DNA from: Thermoleophilum album
Lineage (GTDB): Bacteria > Actinomycetota > Thermoleophilia > Solirubrobacterales > Thermoleophilaceae
NCBI RefSeq assembly: GCF_028867705.1
Contig: NZ_CP066171.1
Location: forward strand, 1,240,001-1,304,000
Direction of reading: 5' to 3'
Length of the DNA: 64,000 bases
The notes below the pieces were generated by a model. It did no database searches. It saw only the letters and a program-made list of their open reading frames with translations, and was not told the DNA's origin. Of the stretch, positions 45,159 to 54,482 are shown one piece after another (within the stretch, counting starts at the first letter, position 1; the number at the start of each line of letters is the position of its first letter). A program made the translations under genes and the position numbers.

Positions 45159-46307
45159 CTAGTCGCGAGGCCGGGCGAGCGGCGCGGCCCGCAACGACGA
45201 CAGCGCTTCGCGCTCCGCCTCTCGCCGCAGCCGCGCCATCAACCGGGCGAGCGAAAGCCGGTCGCGGGGGCGCGCAGCGAGCGCCCGCGCCGCCACTCGG
45301 CCGGCTCGCCGTCCGAGCTCCCGGTAGGCGTCCTCGCCGGGACTCCGGAACCATGTCGCTACGAGCACCGTGCTGCGCGCGCGCCGCGCAACCAGTGCCC
45401 GTGCGCGAGCGTCGAAGCGGTCGAAGGCGACGACAACGCCGCCGCTGGCGGCGGCCGCTGCGCTCGCAAGCAGTGCCAATCCGCGCGCGCCGCCACCGGT
45501 GGCTGCCAAAACGCAGAGCGGACGCGGCGCCGCTGCCAGCTCGGCCGCTACCGCGGTGTCGAGCCGCCCGCCTTCGTACGTCCATTCTGTAGGCGCGCGG
45601 AGACCAGCGGTGCGCGCGGCAGCACGAAAGGCCAGGCGCGCCGCCTCGCCGTCGAGCGTCCCGTCGCTCAGAACTACCGACGAGCGGCACCGCTGGCGCG
45701 CGAACAGCTGCGCAGCAAGCCGCGTGCGCGCACTGTCGTTGGGGACGAGGCGCACCAGCGTTCGATCGCCGTGCGGGTAGTAGCGAGCCGGCTCGCCGGT
45801 AAGCCGCCCCGGTCCCCGGGCATCGAAACCGACCGCACCGGGGGCGCCGGTCACGACCGGAACGCCGGCGCGGTTCAGCTCCGGCAGCGCGACTGCCGTG
45901 GCTTGACTGTCGAGGTCGCCCAGGTACAGCCGCACGCGGCCGCGACGCAACAGCGTCGCGACGTTGGCGGCCACTCGCTCGGGGTCGGTCCCGCTGCCGT
46001 CGGGTGCTGAAGAGTCGAGACGCAATACCTCGAGCGCCGGACCGCCGTGCCGCTGGGCCCGGCGCACACCCTCCGCCACCCCGGCGGCGAAAGCGCGAGC
46101 CAGACCGGCCTGCGGCCCGCGAGCGGGTGCGCTGACAGCGACGAGCGTGCCCGCTTCGGAACGCGCCGCCACTCGCTCGCTACCACAACCGGTGAACAGG
46201 GCGAGAGCGAGCGCCGCAGCGAGTAGCGCCACCGTGCGCGCAGCGCGTCCCTGCGCGCTCGCGCGTCGGTGTCCCACCGGCGGCGGCACGTACACACGCC
46301 AGCTCAT
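45159..46307 (-). CDS. Lipoprotein, ABC-type branched-chain amino-acid receptor (LivJ-like)
   Basis: A 382-residue periplasmic-binding fold protein. The signal is Arg-rich then hydrophobic (TVALLAAALALALFTGC), ending in lipobox FTGC with the lipidated Cys at about 41. Two alpha/beta lobes follow (LVAVSAPARGPQAG; LYLGDLDSQATAVALPELN; SSVVLSDGTLDGE), as in type-1 receptors such as LivJ and AmiC. No permease or ATPase gene is adjacent, so it may be a sensor or an orphan receptor. The frame opens at 47195, but ATG 46307 precedes the signal directly. Divergent from pfkA. Confidence 0.82.
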   Translation of the reverse strand: MSWRVYVPPPVGHRRASAQGRAARTVALLAAALALALFTGCGSERVAARSEAGTLVAVSAPARGPQAGLARAFAAGVAEGVRRAQRHGGPALEVLRLDSSAPDGSGTDPERVAANVATLLRRGRVRLYLGDLDSQATAVALPELNRAGVPVVTGAPGAVGFDARGPGRLTGEPARYYPHGDRTLVRLVPNDSARTRLAAQLFARQRCRSSVVLSDGTLDGEAARLAFRAAARTAGLRAPTEWTYEGGRLDTAVAAELAAAPRPLCVLAATGGGARGLALLASAAAAASGGVVVAFDRFDARARALVARRARSTVLVATWFRSPGEDAYRELGRRAGRVAARALAARPRDRLSLARLMARLRREAEREALSSLRAAPLARPRD

Positions 46308-46362
46308 GGTTGCGAGGGGCGAGACCTCGCTATCGGCTTCAGTCGCTCCTGCCCGCTGTCGG

Positions 46363-46368
46363 TAGGCT
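46363..46368 (+). promoter_or_regulatory. Putative -10 box TAGGCT, leaderless start of PPi-PFK
   Basis: TAGGCT ends 8 nt before ATG 46377; no Shine-Dalgarno. A GCGAGG/CCTCGC inverted repeat (46312-46330) lies upstream in the divergent region. Confidence 0.45.
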
Positions 46369-46376
46369 CGCTTGAC

Positions 46377-47408
46377 ATGCGCATCGGAGTCCTTACCGGT
46401 GGTGGCGACTGTCCAGGTCTGAACGCGGCGATTCGGGCGATCGTGCGGCGAGGTGTCGAGCGGCACGGTCACACCCTCTTCGGGTTCCGCGACGGCTGGC
46501 GCGGTGTGCTGGAGAACGTTCACGAGGAGCTCACGATCGAGTCGACGCGAGGCATCCTGCCACGTGGCGGCACGATCCTCGGCACGTCGCGCACCAACCC
46601 CTTCAAGCGCGACGACGGTCCCGAGCGCGTCCGGCGCACGCTCGCCGAGCTCGAGCTCGACGGTGTCGTGGCGATCGGCGGCGAGGACACGCTCGGCGCC
46701 GCCGAGCGGCTCTGGCGCGAACACGGGGTCCCGGTCGTTGGCGTCCCGAAGACGATCGACAACGACCTCAGCGCGACGGACCTCACCTTCGGGTTCGACA
46801 CAGCGGTTTCGGTCGCGACCGAGGCGATCGACCGTCTTCACACCACTGCCGAATCGCACAACCGCGTGATGGTCGTTGAAGTCATGGGGCGCCACGCCGG
46901 TTGGATTGCTCTGCACTCCGGGCTGGCCGGCGGTGCCGACGTGATCCTGATCCCCGAGCGCCCGTTCGACATCGACGAGGTGTGCGACCTCGTGCGCCGG
47001 CGGCACGCCCGCGGCCGCTACTTCTCGATCGTCGTCGTCGCCGAGGGGGCGCAACCGCGCGAAGGGACGCTGGTAGTGCGCGAACAGGGCACCGACGAGT
47101 TCGGGCACGTGCGCCTCGGTGGCATCAGCCAGATCCTGGAGCGCGAGATTGAGCAGAGAACGGGCTACGAGACCCGCTCCGTCGTGCTCGGCCACACGCA
47201 GCGCGGTGGCTCCCCGACGGCGTTCGACCGCGTGCTAGCGACACGGTTCGGGATCGCGGCTGCCGACGCTGTCGCTGCGCGCCGCTGGGGCACGATGGCG
47301 GCACTGCGCGGCACCGCGATCGAACTCGTGCCGCTCGCCGACGCGGTGCGCGAACCGAAGCTCGTGCCGGACGACCTCTACGAGCTCGCCGCGACCTTCT
47401 TCGGTTGA
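46377..47408 (+). CDS. pfp: 6-phosphofructokinase, predicted pyrophosphate-dependent
   Basis: A 343-residue group-III phosphofructokinase. It has the N-terminal TGGGDCPGLNAAIR, PKTIDNDL with the catalytic Asp, VMGRHAGWIA and IPERPFD. The specificity loop reads GGEDTLG with Asp at residue 104 and Lys at 125 in VPKTID. ATP enzymes have Gly at 104; Asp104 with this Lys is the known mark of PPi-dependent enzymes such as that of Amycolatopsis. It would phosphorylate fructose-6-phosphate reversibly using PPi. ATG 46377 is preferred over the upstream GTG of the open frame. Confidence 0.94.
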   Translation: MRIGVLTGGGDCPGLNAAIRAIVRRGVERHGHTLFGFRDGWRGVLENVHEELTIESTRGILPRGGTILGTSRTNPFKRDDGPERVRRTLAELELDGVVAIGGEDTLGAAERLWREHGVPVVGVPKTIDNDLSATDLTFGFDTAVSVATEAIDRLHTTAESHNRVMVVEVMGRHAGWIALHSGLAGGADVILIPERPFDIDEVCDLVRRRHARGRYFSIVVVAEGAQPREGTLVVREQGTDEFGHVRLGGISQILEREIEQRTGYETRSVVLGHTQRGGSPTAFDRVLATRFGIAAADAVAARRWGTMAALRGTAIELVPLADAVREPKLVPDDLYELAATFFG

Positions 47409-47426
47409 CGAGCCCCCGACCGACGG

Positions 47427-47606
47427 TCAGGAAGAATCGCGCTCGAGCCGCATCCCGCGGCGAATGCCCGGCGCCGCTGCCCGTACCGCTGCTGCCGCGA
47501 CCGCGAGCAATACGGTGACGAGGAAGGCGTCGATCGCTTTCGCGCCGAACGCCCAGGCAGCGACCCAGAAGACAAGACCGATCACGATAGTGACGAGAAC
47601 GCCCAT
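47427..47606 (-). CDS. Small membrane protein (59 aa), unknown function
   Basis: This 59-residue gene begins at ATG 47606, which shares its A with the TGA stop of the SnoaL-like gene (TGATG), implying coupling. Residues 2-22 (GVLVTIVIGLVFWVAAWAF) and 27-43 are hydrophobic, so one or two membrane helices are expected, followed by a basic tail ending in RLERDSS. It resembles short actinobacterial membrane proteins in layout only; no family is recognised. Confidence 0.65.
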   Translation of the reverse strand: MGVLVTIVIGLVFWVAAWAFGAKAIDAFLVTVLLAVAAAAVRAAAPGIRRGMRLERDSS

Positions 47607-48145
47607 CAGCGCGACCCTCCGATTCTTCCGACTATGTCCCTGCGCACTTTGACGTACGCGTTGAACGCACTCTTGAGCGCCCGCTCGGCCGGGGAGTCGG
47701 GTGCTGGCAGCATCCCCAGCTGTCGGGCGAAGGCCGCGCCATCGTAGTACGCAACGTTGCGGACGATGAGCGCTCCCTTGACCTCGAGCAGGTCGATGCC
47801 GCGCAGCTCGAGTGTCTGACCGGTAGGCGCGATGCGCTCGAACGGGCTACCGCTGAACGTGCCTCGCATCCGCCACTCGACGGCAGCCCGTGACTCGTCG
47901 GCGACGATGCGCCGCACATGTGTCTCCAGATCGGGCATAGCCGCAAACAGACCGCTGAAAAAGGAGCGGATCTCGTCGTGACCGCGAAGCACCCGCAACG
48001 GCACGATGTCGTCGATACCGTCCGGGGCCCAGTGCGCGATCATCGCGTCGGGATCGCGACGCGAAAGAGCATCGAAGTACCCCTTCGCGCAGATCGCGGC
48101 AGGGCTCGTTGTGGTCGCGTCCTCCTGCAGGCCTTCGTCGCTCAT
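47606..48145 (-). CDS. SnoaL-like / NTF2-fold protein (predicted ester cyclase type)
   Basis: A 179-residue protein with an NTF2/SnoaL-like cone fold at about 15-135: YFDALSRRDPDAMIAHWAPDG, VLRGHDEIRSFFSGLFAAMPD, WRMRGTFSG and IDLLEVKG. Members include polyketide cyclases, isomerases and non-enzymatic proteins; the substrate is unknown. ATG 48145 is chosen because GGGAGGGGG lies 8 nt upstream, whereas GTG 48154 would overlap that site. It is coupled to the small membrane gene downstream. Confidence 0.8.
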   Translation of the reverse strand: MSDEGLQEDATTTSPAAICAKGYFDALSRRDPDAMIAHWAPDGIDDIVPLRVLRGHDEIRSFFSGLFAAMPDLETHVRRIVADESRAAVEWRMRGTFSGSPFERIAPTGQTLELRGIDLLEVKGALIVRNVAYYDGAAFARQLGMLPAPDSPAERALKSAFNAYVKVRRDIVGRIGGSR

Positions 48146-48153
48146 CCTGGCCA

Positions 48154-48202
48154 CCCCCTCCCGATCGGCCGTGTGGTCCCCGCGCTCGGCGCCGAGACCC
48201 TA
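48154..48202 (-). promoter_or_regulatory. Promoter -10 TAGGGT and Shine-Dalgarno of the SnoaL-like gene
   Basis: Minus-strand TAGGGT (48202 to 48197) would start a leadered mRNA of about 45 nt that carries GGGAGGGGG (48162 to 48154), 8 nt before ATG 48145. This contrasts with the leaderless genes nearby. Confidence 0.4.
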
Positions 48203-48278
48203 CCAGAGCCTCGCCCTCGAGCCGGGCCGGGTGCCGCACCGAGAGCGGTGTGTCGTGCCTGACAGGAGTCGCTCGCCG

Positions 48279-49100
48279 TCAGGCGGTTTGGCGCACCGCC
48301 GTGACGGCAGCGGCAAGTTCGCTCACGACGGTGCGGACAGCATCCGCGCCCCCCTCCCCCGCCGCCCGCACGATGCGGCTGCCGACGATCACGCCGTCGG
48401 CGATCTCGGCCACGCGCGCCGCTTGTTCGGGACGCGAAACACCGAATCCGACCGCTACCGGAACCGGCGCCAGGGAGCGTACGCGCGCCACGAAGCGCTC
48501 GAGCCTCGGCGGCAGCGCATCGCGCTCGCCCGTGGTGCCGGTCAGCGACACGGCATAGACGAAGCCACGCGCCCCGGCTGCCAGCACACGCAGGCGGTCG
48601 TCGGGTGTGGTCGGAGCGCAGAGCGGAACCAGCGCGAGTCCGCGCTCGTCGGCAGCGGCACGCACCGCCGCCGCCTCGTCGAACGGCAGATCCGGGACGA
48701 TCAGACCGGCCACGCCGGCTGCCCGCAGCTCGTCGAGGAACCGCTCGGGACCACGCGTGAACACGACATTGGCGTAAACCATCACGACCACGGGCACCCG
48801 CTCGGCCACGCTCGTCGCGAGCGCAAGCACGTCCCCGGGCGTCACGCCGCGCTCCAGTGCGAGCGTTGCGGCGTGGTGGATCACCGGTCCGTCGGCGAGG
48901 GGGTCGGAGAACGGGATGCCGAGCTCGACCAGGTCGGCACCGGCCTCGACCGCGGCGACAAGACAGGCGCGCGACGTCTCGAGATCCGGGTAGCCGCCAA
49001 GGAGATAGGGCATCAACGCAGCTCGGCCGGCAGCGGCGCGGAAGGCGGCCGCGATCCGTTCGCACCCGTCCGGACGGGGGCTGTCGACTTCCCGTCCCAC
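48279..49100 (-). CDS. trpA: Tryptophan synthase alpha chain
   Basis: A 273-residue TIM-barrel TrpA that splits indole-3-glycerol phosphate. The catalytic Glu is in LVELGIPFSDPLADGPVI and the Asp in GLIVPDLPFDE; the phosphate loop appears as VGFGVSRPEQ and GVIVGSRIV. GTG 49100 lies 2 bases after the trpB stop, with GGAGAG just upstream. It is last in the trp cluster. Confidence 0.98.
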   Translation of the reverse strand: MGREVDSPRPDGCERIAAAFRAAAGRAALMPYLLGGYPDLETSRACLVAAVEAGADLVELGIPFSDPLADGPVIHHAATLALERGVTPGDVLALATSVAERVPVVVMVYANVVFTRGPERFLDELRAAGVAGLIVPDLPFDEAAAVRAAADERGLALVPLCAPTTPDDRLRVLAAGARGFVYAVSLTGTTGERDALPPRLERFVARVRSLAPVPVAVGFGVSRPEQAARVAEIADGVIVGSRIVRAAGEGGADAVRTVVSELAAAVTAVRQTA

Positions 49101-49102
49101 CT

Positions 49103-50446
49103 CTAGCTCTCCGTCGCGTCGGCTCGGGACGCGGCGCCTGCGTCGGCTAGGGGCCCCTGGCTAGACGCCGCGCCAGCCGGGCGGTTCGCTTGCGACACAG
49201 AGCCGTCGGCGCCCGTGCCCTCTTCGTCGCCCAGCGCCAGCACGGTCGCCAGGTCCTTGTCACCCCGCCCCGACAACGTCACCAGCGTGACCGCACCGGG
49301 CGCGGGATCTTCGTAGAGCACGTACGCGAGGGCGTGGGCGGGTTCGAGCGCCGGGATGATGCCCTCGGCGCGCGAGACCGCGCGGAACGCGCGCAGCGCG
49401 GCCGCGTCATCGACAGCGACGTAGCGCACCCGACCCGTGTCGCGCAGGTACGCGTGCTCGGGACCGGAGCCTGGGTAGTCGAGCCCCGCCGATACCGAGT
49501 GCGCCTCGAGCACCTGGCCCCATTCGTCGTGCAGCACGGCCTCGAAAGCGCCGTGCAGCACGCCGCGCGCGCCGGTTGTGAGCGGTGCCGAGTGGCGACC
49601 GCTCGCGATCCCCTCCCCTGCCGCCTCGACACCGACCAGCTCGACCGTGTCGTCGTCGAGGAAAGCAGCGAACGTGCCGATCGCGTTGGAGCCACCGCCC
49701 ACGCAAGCGACGACACGGTCCGGCAGCCTCCCGAGCCGCTCGAGCATCTGCGCGCGCGCTTCCTCTCCGATCACGCGCTGCAGGTCGCGCACGAGCGCGG
49801 GATATGGGGCCGGACCCACCGCCGAGCCGATCACGTAGTGGGTCGTCTCCACGTTAGTGACCCAGTCGCGGATCGCCGCGCTAACCGCCTCCTTGAGCGT
49901 GCGAGCGCCCGCCTCGACCGGCTTCACCTGCGCCCCCAGAAGCTGCATGCGTTCGACGTTCGGTCGCTGGCGGCGGATGTCCTCGCTGCCCATGTAGACG
50001 ACGCACTCGAGGCCGAGCAGCGCGCATGCGGTAGCGCACGCCACTCCGTGCTGACCGGCCCCCGTTTCGGCGATCACGCGCCGCTTTCCCATCCGCAGCG
50101 CGAGCAGCGCCTGGCCGAGAGCGTTGTTGATCTTGTGCGCACCGGTGTGGAGCAGGTCCTCGCGCTTCAGGTAGATCTCGCCACCGGTCGACTGCGACAG
50201 CCTGCGCGCGTGGTAGAGCGGTGTCGGCCGGCCGGCGTAGTCGCGCAGTAGGTCGCCGAGCTCGGAGCGAAAGGACGGCTCGTCACGCAACTTGGCCCAC
50301 GCCCGCTCGAGCTCGTCGAGCGCGGGGATCAAGGTTTCGGGCACGTAGCGCCCGCCATAGGGGCCGAACCGCCGTGGCGGCAGCGTCGGGGTGCCGGCGA
50401 CAGGTTCGCGGCCGCCCCCGACGATACCTTCGCGGCCGCCCGTCAC
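49103..50446 (-). CDS. trpB: Tryptophan synthase beta chain
   Basis: A 447-residue PLP enzyme joining indole and serine. The PLP lysine is in [13 protein letters not shown], with GAGQHGVA, the phosphate loop [10 protein letters not shown] and the late [11 protein letters not shown]. The first 20 residues and a 40-residue Ala/Ser/Gly-rich tail after the catalytic domain are extra. GTG 50446 overlaps the trpF stop by 4 bases. Confidence 0.98.
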   Translation of the reverse strand: MTGGREGIVGGGREPVAGTPTLPPRRFGPYGGRYVPETLIPALDELERAWAKLRDEPSFRSELGDLLRDYAGRPTPLYHARRLSQSTGGEIYLKREDLLHTGAHKINNALGQALLALRMGKRRVIAETGAGQHGVACATACALLGLECVVYMGSEDIRRQRPNVERMQLLGAQVKPVEAGARTLKEAVSAAIRDWVTNVETTHYVIGSAVGPAPYPALVRDLQRVIGEEARAQMLERLGRLPDRVVACVGGGSNAIGTFAAFLDDDTVELVGVEAAGEGIASGRHSAPLTTGARGVLHGAFEAVLHDEWGQVLEAHSVSAGLDYPGSGPEHAYLRDTGRVRYVAVDDAAALRAFRAVSRAEGIIPALEPAHALAYVLYEDPAPGAVTLVTLSGRGDKDLATVLALGDEEGTGADGSVSQANRPAGAASSQGPLADAGAASRADATES

Positions 50447-51177
50447 CGGCGCCCCGCTTTCGCGCCGGCCAGCAGCGAGCGCCCGTGGCGGCGCGGGGCG
50501 GCGCTGGTTTGCGACCTCGTCGCGGGCACCTCGGACTCGTGCGCGAGCTCGTGGTCGGCGGCAGCGACCGCGGCCACGAGCTCCCGCACCCGGGCCAGAT
50601 CCTTGTCGCCGGGGCGCCGCTCGACACCCGACGAGACATCGACCGCGAAGGGACGCACGGCGGCGATCGCGGCGGCCACGTTGTCGGGGTTCAAGCCGCC
50701 AGCAAGGATCACCGGCACGCCGTGGTCGTGCATCCGGGCAAGCTCCCAGTTGAACGTCGCGCCGGTGCCGCCGGGTGTGCCGGGGACGTAGGCGTCGAGC
50801 AGGTGGTAGTCGACGTGGTAGGGCTGCAGCGAGCGAACGCTCGCCGCGTCACGTACGCGCACCGCCTTCACGACCTTGCAACCGGTGCGCCGTGCCACCT
50901 CGGCGCAGAACGCCGGACCCTCGTGGCCGTGGAGCTGCACAGCGGTGAGCAGGCAACGATCGGCGAGCCAAACGATCTCGTCGAGCGGCTGGTCGACGAA
51001 AACGCCCACCACCTCGGCGCGTCGCTTGAGCAGCTGGCCGATCGCCTCCGCCGCTTCGACGCTGCAGGCGCGCGGGCTCTGCGGCCAGAGCACGACCCCC
51101 ACCGCCCACACGCCGAGATCGGCGCAGGCGAGCGCCTGGTCGGGATCGGTGAGGCCACAGACCTTGACCCTCGTCAC
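50443..51177 (-). CDS. trpF: Phosphoribosylanthranilate isomerase
   Basis: A 244-residue TIM-barrel TrpF. The catalytic Cys is in VKVCGLTDP (residue 7) and the Asp in [18 protein letters not shown] and [15 protein letters not shown] bind phosphate. The last 35 residues are an Arg/Ala/Ser tail beyond the barrel. GTG 51177 is preceded by 112 bases after the htrA stop; no strong promoter was seen there, though independent transcription from trpC is possible. Confidence 0.97.
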   Translation of the reverse strand: MTRVKVCGLTDPDQALACADLGVWAVGVVLWPQSPRACSVEAAEAIGQLLKRRAEVVGVFVDQPLDEIVWLADRCLLTAVQLHGHEGPAFCAEVARRTGCKVVKAVRVRDAASVRSLQPYHVDYHLLDAYVPGTPGGTGATFNWELARMHDHGVPVILAGGLNPDNVAAAIAAVRPFAVDVSSGVERRPGDKDLARVRELVAAVAAADHELAHESEVPATRSQTSAAPRRHGRSLLAGAKAGRR

Positions 51178-51289
51178 GCAGTCAATCGTGGCACAGCCGC
51201 CCGTGAACGTGCCTGCGCGGCCGCCGCGCCGATCGCGCTCGCGACCGCATGGCGACGAGGGGCGTCGGCGCCACCAGGAGCAGCATCGC

Positions 51290-52498
51290 TCAAGGCAGCG
51301 GCGATTGTTCCTGGAGCGTCTGGGTGGCGAGGCGCGCCGGACGCGTACCCAGCTCGACCTGGGTCGTGCGCCGCTCGCGGCCGCGGTAGTAGACGATGCG
51401 CACGGTGTCGCCGGGACTGCGCTCGCCGATGATCGCTGTGACGTCCTCGGCCGAACGCACGCGCCGACCGTCGATCTCGACGATCACGTCGCCACCGGCG
51501 CGCAACCCGTTCTCGAGCCTGGTGCGGCCACCTCGCAAGCCGGCCCGCGCCGCTGGCGAACGGGGAACGACCGTCGTGATCAGGGCGCCGCTGCGCACCG
51601 GCAGGTTGAGGTCCTCGGCCAGCTGCGAGGTCAGATCGGTCATCTCGATACCGAGGTAGGCGCGCTTCACGACACCGCCTTCTTTGAGCTGTGGAAGCAA
51701 GCGTTTGGCGAGGTCGATCGGCACGGCGAAGCCGATCCCCACGGAGCCGCGGCTGCCGCCGGTGACGATTTGCGAGTTGATCCCGATCACGCGACCCTCG
51801 GCGTCGAGCAGTGGACCGCCCGAGTTGCCCGGGTTGATGGCAGCGTCGGTCTGGATCGCGTTGGGGATCGTGAACCCGTTCGGCGCCTGGATCTGTCGCT
51901 GCACGGCCGAAACGATGCCGGTGGTGACGGTGCGCGAAAGACCGAACGGGTTACCGATCGCGACGACCGGATCGCCGACCTTCACGCGCGCCGAGTTGCC
52001 TAGCGGCAACGGCACAAGCTTGCTGCCGACACGGTCGGGATCGACCTTGACGACGGCGAGGTCCGACGAGGGGTCGCGACCTTTCAGCTCGGCGGGCACC
52101 AGCTCGCCGTTCTCGCTGAAGCGGACAGCGATCGAGCGCGCACCCTCGACGACGTGCCAGTTGGTGAGGATGTTGCCGTCGCGGTCGAGGACGACGCCCG
52201 AACCTGTGGCTTCCTCGTTCGGCGACGGCAGACCGAACGGGGAGGTGTCGGTGCCGCCCTGGGCTTCGACGTAGACCACGCCCGGACCGGCTTCGCGGTA
52301 GATGGCGCTGACGTCGAGAGAACTGCCGCCCGAGCCGCGCACGACGGTGCGCTCGCGCACGACGTCGCGCGTCTCGCCGAAGTCGACGACACCCGCCACG
52401 CCGAGCAGCAACACGACGGCAGCGGCAAGCAGCCCGCCGACCACACCGGACAGCAGGTGCCCCACCGCGATCTTGCGACCCCCGTTCTGTTCCTCCAT
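51290..52498 (-). CDS. htrA: HtrA/DegP-type membrane-anchored serine protease with PDZ domain
   Basis: A 402-residue trypsin-fold protease. One membrane helix spans residues about 13-37, then the protease domain has catalytic His115 (TNWHVVEG), Asp146 (SSDLAVVKV) and Ser226 (NPGNSGGPL). A PDZ domain covers about 290-390. It would cut or chaperone damaged exported proteins on the outer face. It interrupts the trp genes between trpC and trpF. ATG 52498 follows a GGCGGGCG run; an AT-rich ATTAAAT just upstream suggests its own promoter. Confidence 0.95.
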   Translation of the reverse strand: MEEQNGGRKIAVGHLLSGVVGGLLAAAVVLLLGVAGVVDFGETRDVVRERTVVRGSGGSSLDVSAIYREAGPGVVYVEAQGGTDTSPFGLPSPNEEATGSGVVLDRDGNILTNWHVVEGARSIAVRFSENGELVPAELKGRDPSSDLAVVKVDPDRVGSKLVPLPLGNSARVKVGDPVVAIGNPFGLSRTVTTGIVSAVQRQIQAPNGFTIPNAIQTDAAINPGNSGGPLLDAEGRVIGINSQIVTGGSRGSVGIGFAVPIDLAKRLLPQLKEGGVVKRAYLGIEMTDLTSQLAEDLNLPVRSGALITTVVPRSPAARAGLRGGRTRLENGLRAGGDVIVEIDGRRVRSAEDVTAIIGERSPGDTVRIVYYRGRERRTTQVELGTRPARLATQTLQEQSPLP

Positions 52499-52542
52499 CG
52501 CCCGCCATTTAATCCGATCGCGCTAAGCGCTACCTAAGAGAA

Positions 52543-52557
52543 GGCTTGGAGAAAGCC
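52543..52557 (-). terminator. Weak intrinsic-terminator-like hairpin after trpC
   Basis: On the minus strand GGCTT-TCTCC-AAGCC is followed by TTCTCTT, about 20 bases past the trpC stop. The stem is only 5 bp, so termination would be partial. A GCGCTAAGCGC inverted repeat (52520-52530) lies next to it, before htrA. Confidence 0.35.
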
Positions 52558-52577
52558 GAGAGCCGCGCGTGGGGGGC

Positions 52578-53369
52578 TTACGCCTGGCTGGGCTCGCCGG
52601 AACGGGTGAGCTCCCGCACCGCCGCCTCGAGATCGGGGGCGCGCATCAGAGCGGTGCCGACGAGCACTGCATCGACCCCGATCTGTTCGAGCTCCTCGAT
52701 CTGGGCGCGCGTCTCGATGCCCGACTCGGAGACCACGATCTTGCCCGCCGGGATGCTCGGCAAGAGGTCGAACGTGCGACGGATGTCGACGGTGAAGTCG
52801 GTCAGATCGCGATTGTTGATGCCGATGACATCGGCGTCGACGGCCAGCGCGCGCTCGAGATCGTCCTCGTTAGCCACCTCGACGAGCGCGTCCAGATCGA
52901 GCTCCGCGGCGAGGCTAAGTAGCCGCCCGAGCTCGCGGTCGCGCAGCGCCGCCACGACCAGTAGCACGGCGTCGGCACCGACCGCCTTCGCCTCGTAAAC
53001 CTGGTACGGGTCGATCGTGAAGTCCTTGCGCAGGATCGGCAGGTCGGTCGCCGCCCGCGCCGCACGCAGGTCGGCGAGCGAGCCGCCGAAGTGGCGCTCC
53101 TCCGTGAGCACCGAGATAGCAGCGGCGCCGCCGCGCTCGTAGGCGCTGACGACGTCGGCCACATCGAGGTCGTCGCGGATCGTGCCGGCCGAAGGCGACC
53201 GGCGCTTGTACTCGGCGATGACCGAGGTGCCCGGGCGGGCCAGCGCCTCGGCGAACGGGCGGCCACCGCGATCGAGCTCGACGAGACGCTCGAGCTCGCG
53301 CAGCGGTAGCTCCTCGCGACGGCGCGCGAGCGACTCGCGCGTGGCGGCGATCAGCGCGTCGAGCCGCAC
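52578..53369 (-). CDS. trpC: Indole-3-glycerol phosphate synthase
   Basis: A 263-residue TrpC barrel. The active-site Lys residues are in VIAEYKRRSPSAG and LRKDFTIDPYQVYEA, with LVEVANEDDL, INNRDL and VSESGI closing the ring. GTG 53369 follows GGAGG with an 8-nt gap. It comes 52 bases after trpD. The gene ends 79 bases before htrA. Confidence 0.98.
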   Translation of the reverse strand: MRLDALIAATRESLARRREELPLRELERLVELDRGGRPFAEALARPGTSVIAEYKRRSPSAGTIRDDLDVADVVSAYERGGAAAISVLTEERHFGGSLADLRAARAATDLPILRKDFTIDPYQVYEAKAVGADAVLLVVAALRDRELGRLLSLAAELDLDALVEVANEDDLERALAVDADVIGINNRDLTDFTVDIRRTFDLLPSIPAGKIVVSESGIETRAQIEELEQIGVDAVLVGTALMRAPDLEAAVRELTRSGEPSQA

Positions 53370-53421
53370 CCTAGACGCCTCCGGCAGGTTGCTTTGCCCG
53401 ATCCGTTCGCTGCCACCACGC

Positions 53422-54465
53422 CTAGCCTGCGCCGACCGGAGCGAGCTCGCGCGTCATCTGTACCCACCGCTCCAGGAGCTCGGCGGCGGCGCCGCTGTCG
53501 ACAGCCGCGGCTGCACGCTCGGCTCCCTCGCGCAACGTCCCCACCGCTCCTGCGACGTAGAGCGCCGCGGCGGCGTTTATCACCGCGATCGTCCTTTCGG
53601 GAATGCGTTCGCCGGCGAGGATCGCGCGCGTGATGGCGGCGTTCTCGCCCGGGTCGCCGGCGCGCACACGGTCGACGGCGATCGGCTCGATCCCGAACGT
53701 CGCGGGATCGATGGTTCCGCTCCTCGTCTCGCCGTCGCGGACCTCGACGTAGGCGGTCGGGGCGCTGGCGCTGATCTCGTCGAGGCCGTCGGCGCTCGCG
53801 ACGACGAGGCAGTGTTCGCAGCCGAGCCGCGCTAACGCCGCTGCGAGCGGTTCCAGGAACGCCTTGTCGGCGACGCCGATCACCTGCCGGCGCACGCCCG
53901 CGGGGTTGGTGAGCGGACCGAGGAAGTTGAAAATCGTCCGCACCGCAAGCTCGCGCCGGACGGGCACGACGTGGCGGGTGGCAGCGTGGTGGAGCGGTGC
54001 GAACATGAAGCCGAACCCGGTCTCGGCGATCGTGCGCGCGATCAGCTCGGGAGGGAGCTCGATGCACGCTCCGAGCGCCTCGAGCAGATCGGCCGAACCG
54101 GAGCGACTCGTGGCCGAGCGGTTGCCGTGCTTGGCGACGGTCACGCCTGCTGCCGCCGCGATCAGCGCTGCGGTCGTCGAAACGTTAAAGGTGGGCCGAC
54201 CGCCGCCGGTGCCGGCGGTGTCGATCGCCACCACGCCGTCCGGGAGCGTCACGGGTAGCGCGCGCTCGCGCATCGCCTCAGCGAGCCCGACGATCTCGTC
54301 GACGGTCTCGCCCTTCGTGCGCAGAGCGATCAGGAACGCGGCCGTCTGGGCGTCGGAAGCCCGTCCAGCCATGATCTCGCCGAGCGCCGCGCGCGCCTCC
54401 TCGGGCGGCAAGTTCTCGCGCCGGGCTAGCCGCTCTATGACCTCGGTCAGCAGGGGATTAGGCAC
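53422..54465 (-). CDS. trpD: Anthranilate phosphoribosyltransferase
   Basis: A 347-residue TrpD with an N-terminal helical domain and a PRPP-binding lower domain: DTAGTGGGRPTFNVST, KHGNRSATSRSGSADLLEALG and FNFLGPLTNPA. The open frame extends to 54630, but GTG 54465 (VPNPLLTEVI) is adopted because it matches the family N-terminus and leaves trpG free with an 18-base gap. Confidence 0.98.
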   Translation of the reverse strand: MPNPLLTEVIERLARRENLPPEEARAALGEIMAGRASDAQTAAFLIALRTKGETVDEIVGLAEAMRERALPVTLPDGVVAIDTAGTGGGRPTFNVSTTAALIAAAAGVTVAKHGNRSATSRSGSADLLEALGACIELPPELIARTIAETGFGFMFAPLHHAATRHVVPVRRELAVRTIFNFLGPLTNPAGVRRQVIGVADKAFLEPLAAALARLGCEHCLVVASADGLDEISASAPTAYVEVRDGETRSGTIDPATFGIEPIAVDRVRAGDPGENAAITRAILAGERIPERTIAVINAAAALYVAGAVGTLREGAERAAAAVDSGAAAELLERWVQMTRELAPVGAG

Positions 54466-54482
54466 GTCTCGTTGGGGGAAGC

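Noticed and set aside
51182-51286. 34-codon minus-strand ORF between htrA and trpF, considered as a trp leader peptide
   Set aside because: It contains no Trp codon, lacks a Shine-Dalgarno and no alternative hairpins were seen; likely chance.
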